A stretch of 64,000 bases of DNA from NCBI GenBank assembly GCA_026686845.1, contig JAIVEN010000011.1, positions 22,864,501 through 22,928,500 of the forward strand, written 5' to 3'. The translations under genes and the position numbers were made by a program. Below the pieces are notes generated by a model that saw only the letters and a list, made by a program, of their open reading frames with translations, did not search any database and had not been told where the DNA came from. Numbering within the stretch: the first letter of the stretch is position 1; each line of letters starts with the position of its first letter. This document shows, in pieces, positions 61,264-64,000 of the stretch. This DNA is from Adenanthera pavonina (taxonomy: Eukaryota > Streptophyta > Magnoliopsida > Fabales > Fabaceae).

Positions 61264-61329
61264 TTAAGTCCATATTTTTTTGCATATATAAATTTATGAT
61301 TGGTATAGGATATATCATATTGCTTATCA

Positions 61330-63036
61330 TGGTTGGATACATCGATCATGGTATGTGGTTGCAAAAGGGTATGTGGATAATAGACTAGGAGGAATGTTGC
61401 ATACCATACCCTTACTTGCAGGCCATTTGCGAGTATCCGTTGAAGTTTCGAAGGAGGAGAATGCCTTGTTGCCTCTTCCTATTGAAGAGGCATATATAGT
61501 AGTCAAGGCATTAGGTAGCTACATAGTGTGGCCAGTAAACCTCATTCCCTGGTATGTCAGTTGATGCTTTATTATAATATGCTATTGTGTATTCTTCTGT
61601 TCATCCCATATTGATCAACGTTGTTGCATGGGTGAAAGAAAAGTGAGCCAAATGATCAGGTCCATCTATAAAGGTATGGCAATTAACACTTTATAATTTG
61701 CTATTATGTAATCTCTTGTTCATCTTACACTTTATTATAATTTGCTATTGTTGTCTAACTTTGTTACATAGGAAAAAGATAAGCAAGCCATAGGGACTGG
61801 CCAATCAAAGGAGTCAAATATTTGCCAAGCAAAGGGATTGCCTCAACCTAATTTTTCTGAGAAAAATTGCAAACTCTTGAGAAGATTAGTAGAAGGAGAT
61901 CAATAGAGGATATTAAGTGCTAAGTATAACATGAGGGAATATAATAAGGAAGTCTTTAGAGTGATAATTGCAGATATCATCGGCATTATAGTGGACCATC
62001 AGTAGCTTCAGACTGTGAATATTAACATGTACATTAGGTATATGAACTGTGATCCAATTGACCTTTCATTTTATTATGGATTATTAACACATTTGTTTTT
62101 CCATGTTAGGTTACTATATGAGAAGTTCTTGGTCCCTAACAATCTAATAGATAGATTTTTGTTACTTCACCCTTAAGAGATATCAAATTTTCAAGCTGTG
62201 ATGCCCTAGAAGAGAATCATAGAACAATCCCAAGAGGTTGTGAATGTGTTCACGGAAAGAGCCAGCGAGGATGTGTTATTCTTGGCACATTTCCTTCATG
62301 GGTGAATAACTTAACACTAAAATTTTGAATGAGGACCTATTTCATGTTAACTATTTAATCATAATTTGTTGACAATGGTTTTTTTTTTCATTAGAGAACA
62401 CTGGATGTTGATTGTGATCAATCTATTAGAGCCAACAATATATTATTTTGACTCTGCGCATGGATTAGGGCCAGAAACCTGCAAGCAGATGATGGAGATG
62501 TTCAATCAGTAAGAATAGGCTTTTTTCTCAACGTACTTTCGTACATGTCCCTATTTGAATTTGATGTTTTTTTACATTAATTTTCTTTTCTCATGGTTAA
62601 TAGAGTTGTGAAAATGTTTTGCCCAAACCATGGGTTGAACGAGAATAATAATAAGCCTAGTAAGAAGCAAACAATAAAATATTCACAATTATATAAATGG
62701 ATATCGATACAGGTATTTATAACTTAATATTCAAGTAAAAATTAACACTGACATTCCTTGTAATTAATATGTATATATTTTTCTTTTGTTTAGTGTCCAA
62801 AGCAAGATACCGACATTGATTGTGGATATTATGTTTTGAAATTCATGAAAGATAGCATTATATATGGCCAGAGCTCCATCCTAGTTATGTTATTACATTG
62901 TACGTATCTTAATATATACTCCGAAGTTGAAATTGATGAACTAATTGTTGAGTAGAGTGACTATGTAGTTGATCTCTACATGAGTGTAGTGTCAGAAGGG
63001 GAGGAGGGAGATGTGGTAATATTGAATGTGGAATAA
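61330..63036 (+). pseudogene. CACTA-type ORF with Ulp1-like (C48) protease domain
   Basis: Pieces of a plant transposon protein, apparently in several exons. The first (61352-61561) reads VAKGYVDNRLGGMLHTIPL, VSVEVSKEENALLPLPIEEA and ALGSYIVWPVNLI, resembling the domain preceding the protease in many En/Spm-associated proteins. A middle part lies at 61772-62300, with stops. The protease domain follows: REHWMLIVINLLEPT with the catalytic His (about 62396), YFDSAHG with the Asp, and CPKQDTDIDCGYYVLKFM with the Gln and the catalytic Cys (about 62793-62850). Stops and frame changes show it is broken. In the family, such ORFs accompany the transposase. Confidence 0.7.
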
Positions 63037-63499
63037 AAGGTTCATACATTAGTATTCTTGGATCTTAGACTTTTGGTTTCTTATCATATGTTTTGTTCCT
63101 TAATTTTATAGACTTATAGCTTTGTATACTCTTTCATTTCATTTATATAGTTTTTTTAGAGTTGAAGCTTTGTATAGAATTTGGTTTTTGAACTCATTTG
63201 CTGCTTAGTGGGTGACTTAGTTACATGCAACACATGATTGTTTCTAGTTTATTGCCCATGATTGAGAAGAATAGTCATATGTAAGGTTGGTTCTGGTTTG
63301 TTATTTGTGGTTGCTGCTTTATACATTGTACTATACTGGGTTTAATTGCAGGTTCAAAAAAAAACATATGGGGAATCCAAAATTAGTATATTTAAAAAAA
63401 AATAAGGAAATGTAGGCTTGATAACCTAACTTTTATGGGCAGTTATAAAGTTGTCATACCTTACTTATATGTATAATTTTCCATATATATTAGCATATA

Positions 63500-64000
63500 T
63501 AATACTTAATTGAGCTATTTTAAAAGCTTGAATCATTAAAATATCAAATAAGAAAATTTTCAAAATTTTAAAATGCTATTCATTTAGTAATCTGATTTTT
63601 TTGGATAAATTTTGAAAAATCATGACTAATTCCAGAAATATCATATAAAGATAATTCAAGTCTTTAAAAATAGCTAAAAATATTTTCTACATGAAAAAAA
63701 TATAAACTAGAATTTAACTAAGCCAATTTATACAGAAAATTCATCCAATTTCCACTGTTCATTTGGTCAAAATTATATTTTCAGATTTTCTGATCCATCT
63801 TCAAAAATTTATAACTCCTAGTACACACATCCAAATCAAGTGTTCTTTCACTCTTTGGAAATAACTCTGTGTCTACTTTCCAAGATATATAGCACTCATA
63901 TAGAAAACTGAGTTTCAAATGAACAGTACCACATGGACACTCAATGCACATAATGGATAGATTTGCATACCAACTTCCAGACCAAATACATAACATGATT
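63500..64000 (-). repeat. Gypsy LTR fragment running off the window
   Basis: 63535-63960 matches 57150-57560 and 51690-52100 (for example the ACTAATTCCAGAAATATCATAT word), so it is the 3' part of another minus-oriented gypsy LTR. It begins near 63500, and the window ends inside it. Confidence 0.72.

Overview
The window looks like a piece of repeat-filled heterochromatin from a flowering plant, probably a eudicot. It is AT-rich, holds no intact host gene that I can find, and is built almost wholly of nested retrotransposons. These are Sirevirus-type Ty1/copia elements and an older Ty3/gypsy family, plus CACTA-type DNA transposon material. I could not identify the species.

Layout, left to right. 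Positions 1-7935 are the 3' part of an old, broken plus-strand Sirevirus: pol, env-like ORF, polypurine tract (PPT) and 3' LTR. Positions 7936-8604 hold a 239-bp tandem duplication. Positions 8605-26791 are a broken minus-strand Sirevirus (5' LTR at 25273-26791, then gag, then pol running leftward). It is interrupted by two plus-strand LTR pieces and by a complete, young plus-strand Sirevirus at 10142-22069. The young element has LTRs of 1725 and 1726 bp, TSD TGAAG, a tRNA-Met PBS, intact gag, intact pol and an env-like ORF with one internal stop. Positions 28264-33884 are a broken minus-strand Ty3/gypsy element with an extra ORF upstream of gag. Positions 33885-41360 are a stack of insertions: Sirevirus pieces, a gypsy solo LTR, and a Sirevirus solo LTR inside that.

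Positions 42203-46711 look like a CACTA-type element carrying spliced fragments of three unrelated host genes: pyrophosphate-dependent phosphofructokinase beta, a G3BP-like NTF2/RRM protein and a GH35 beta-galactosidase. This is the most interesting part of the window. Positions 48291-61263 hold two inverted pairs of about 2.3-kb gypsy LTRs, one of them split by a divergent Sirevirus solo LTR. Positions 61330-63030 carry degenerate exons of the Ulp1-like (C48) protease ORF found in plant CACTA elements. The window ends in another gypsy LTR piece.

Only the 10142-22069 element looks recently active. Its Gag would form the particle. Its Pol supplies protease, integrase, reverse transcriptase and RNase H, primed from initiator tRNA-Met at the PBS and from the PPT before the 3' LTR. 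The older copies show the same architecture decayed by stops, frameshifts, CpG loss and illegitimate joins.
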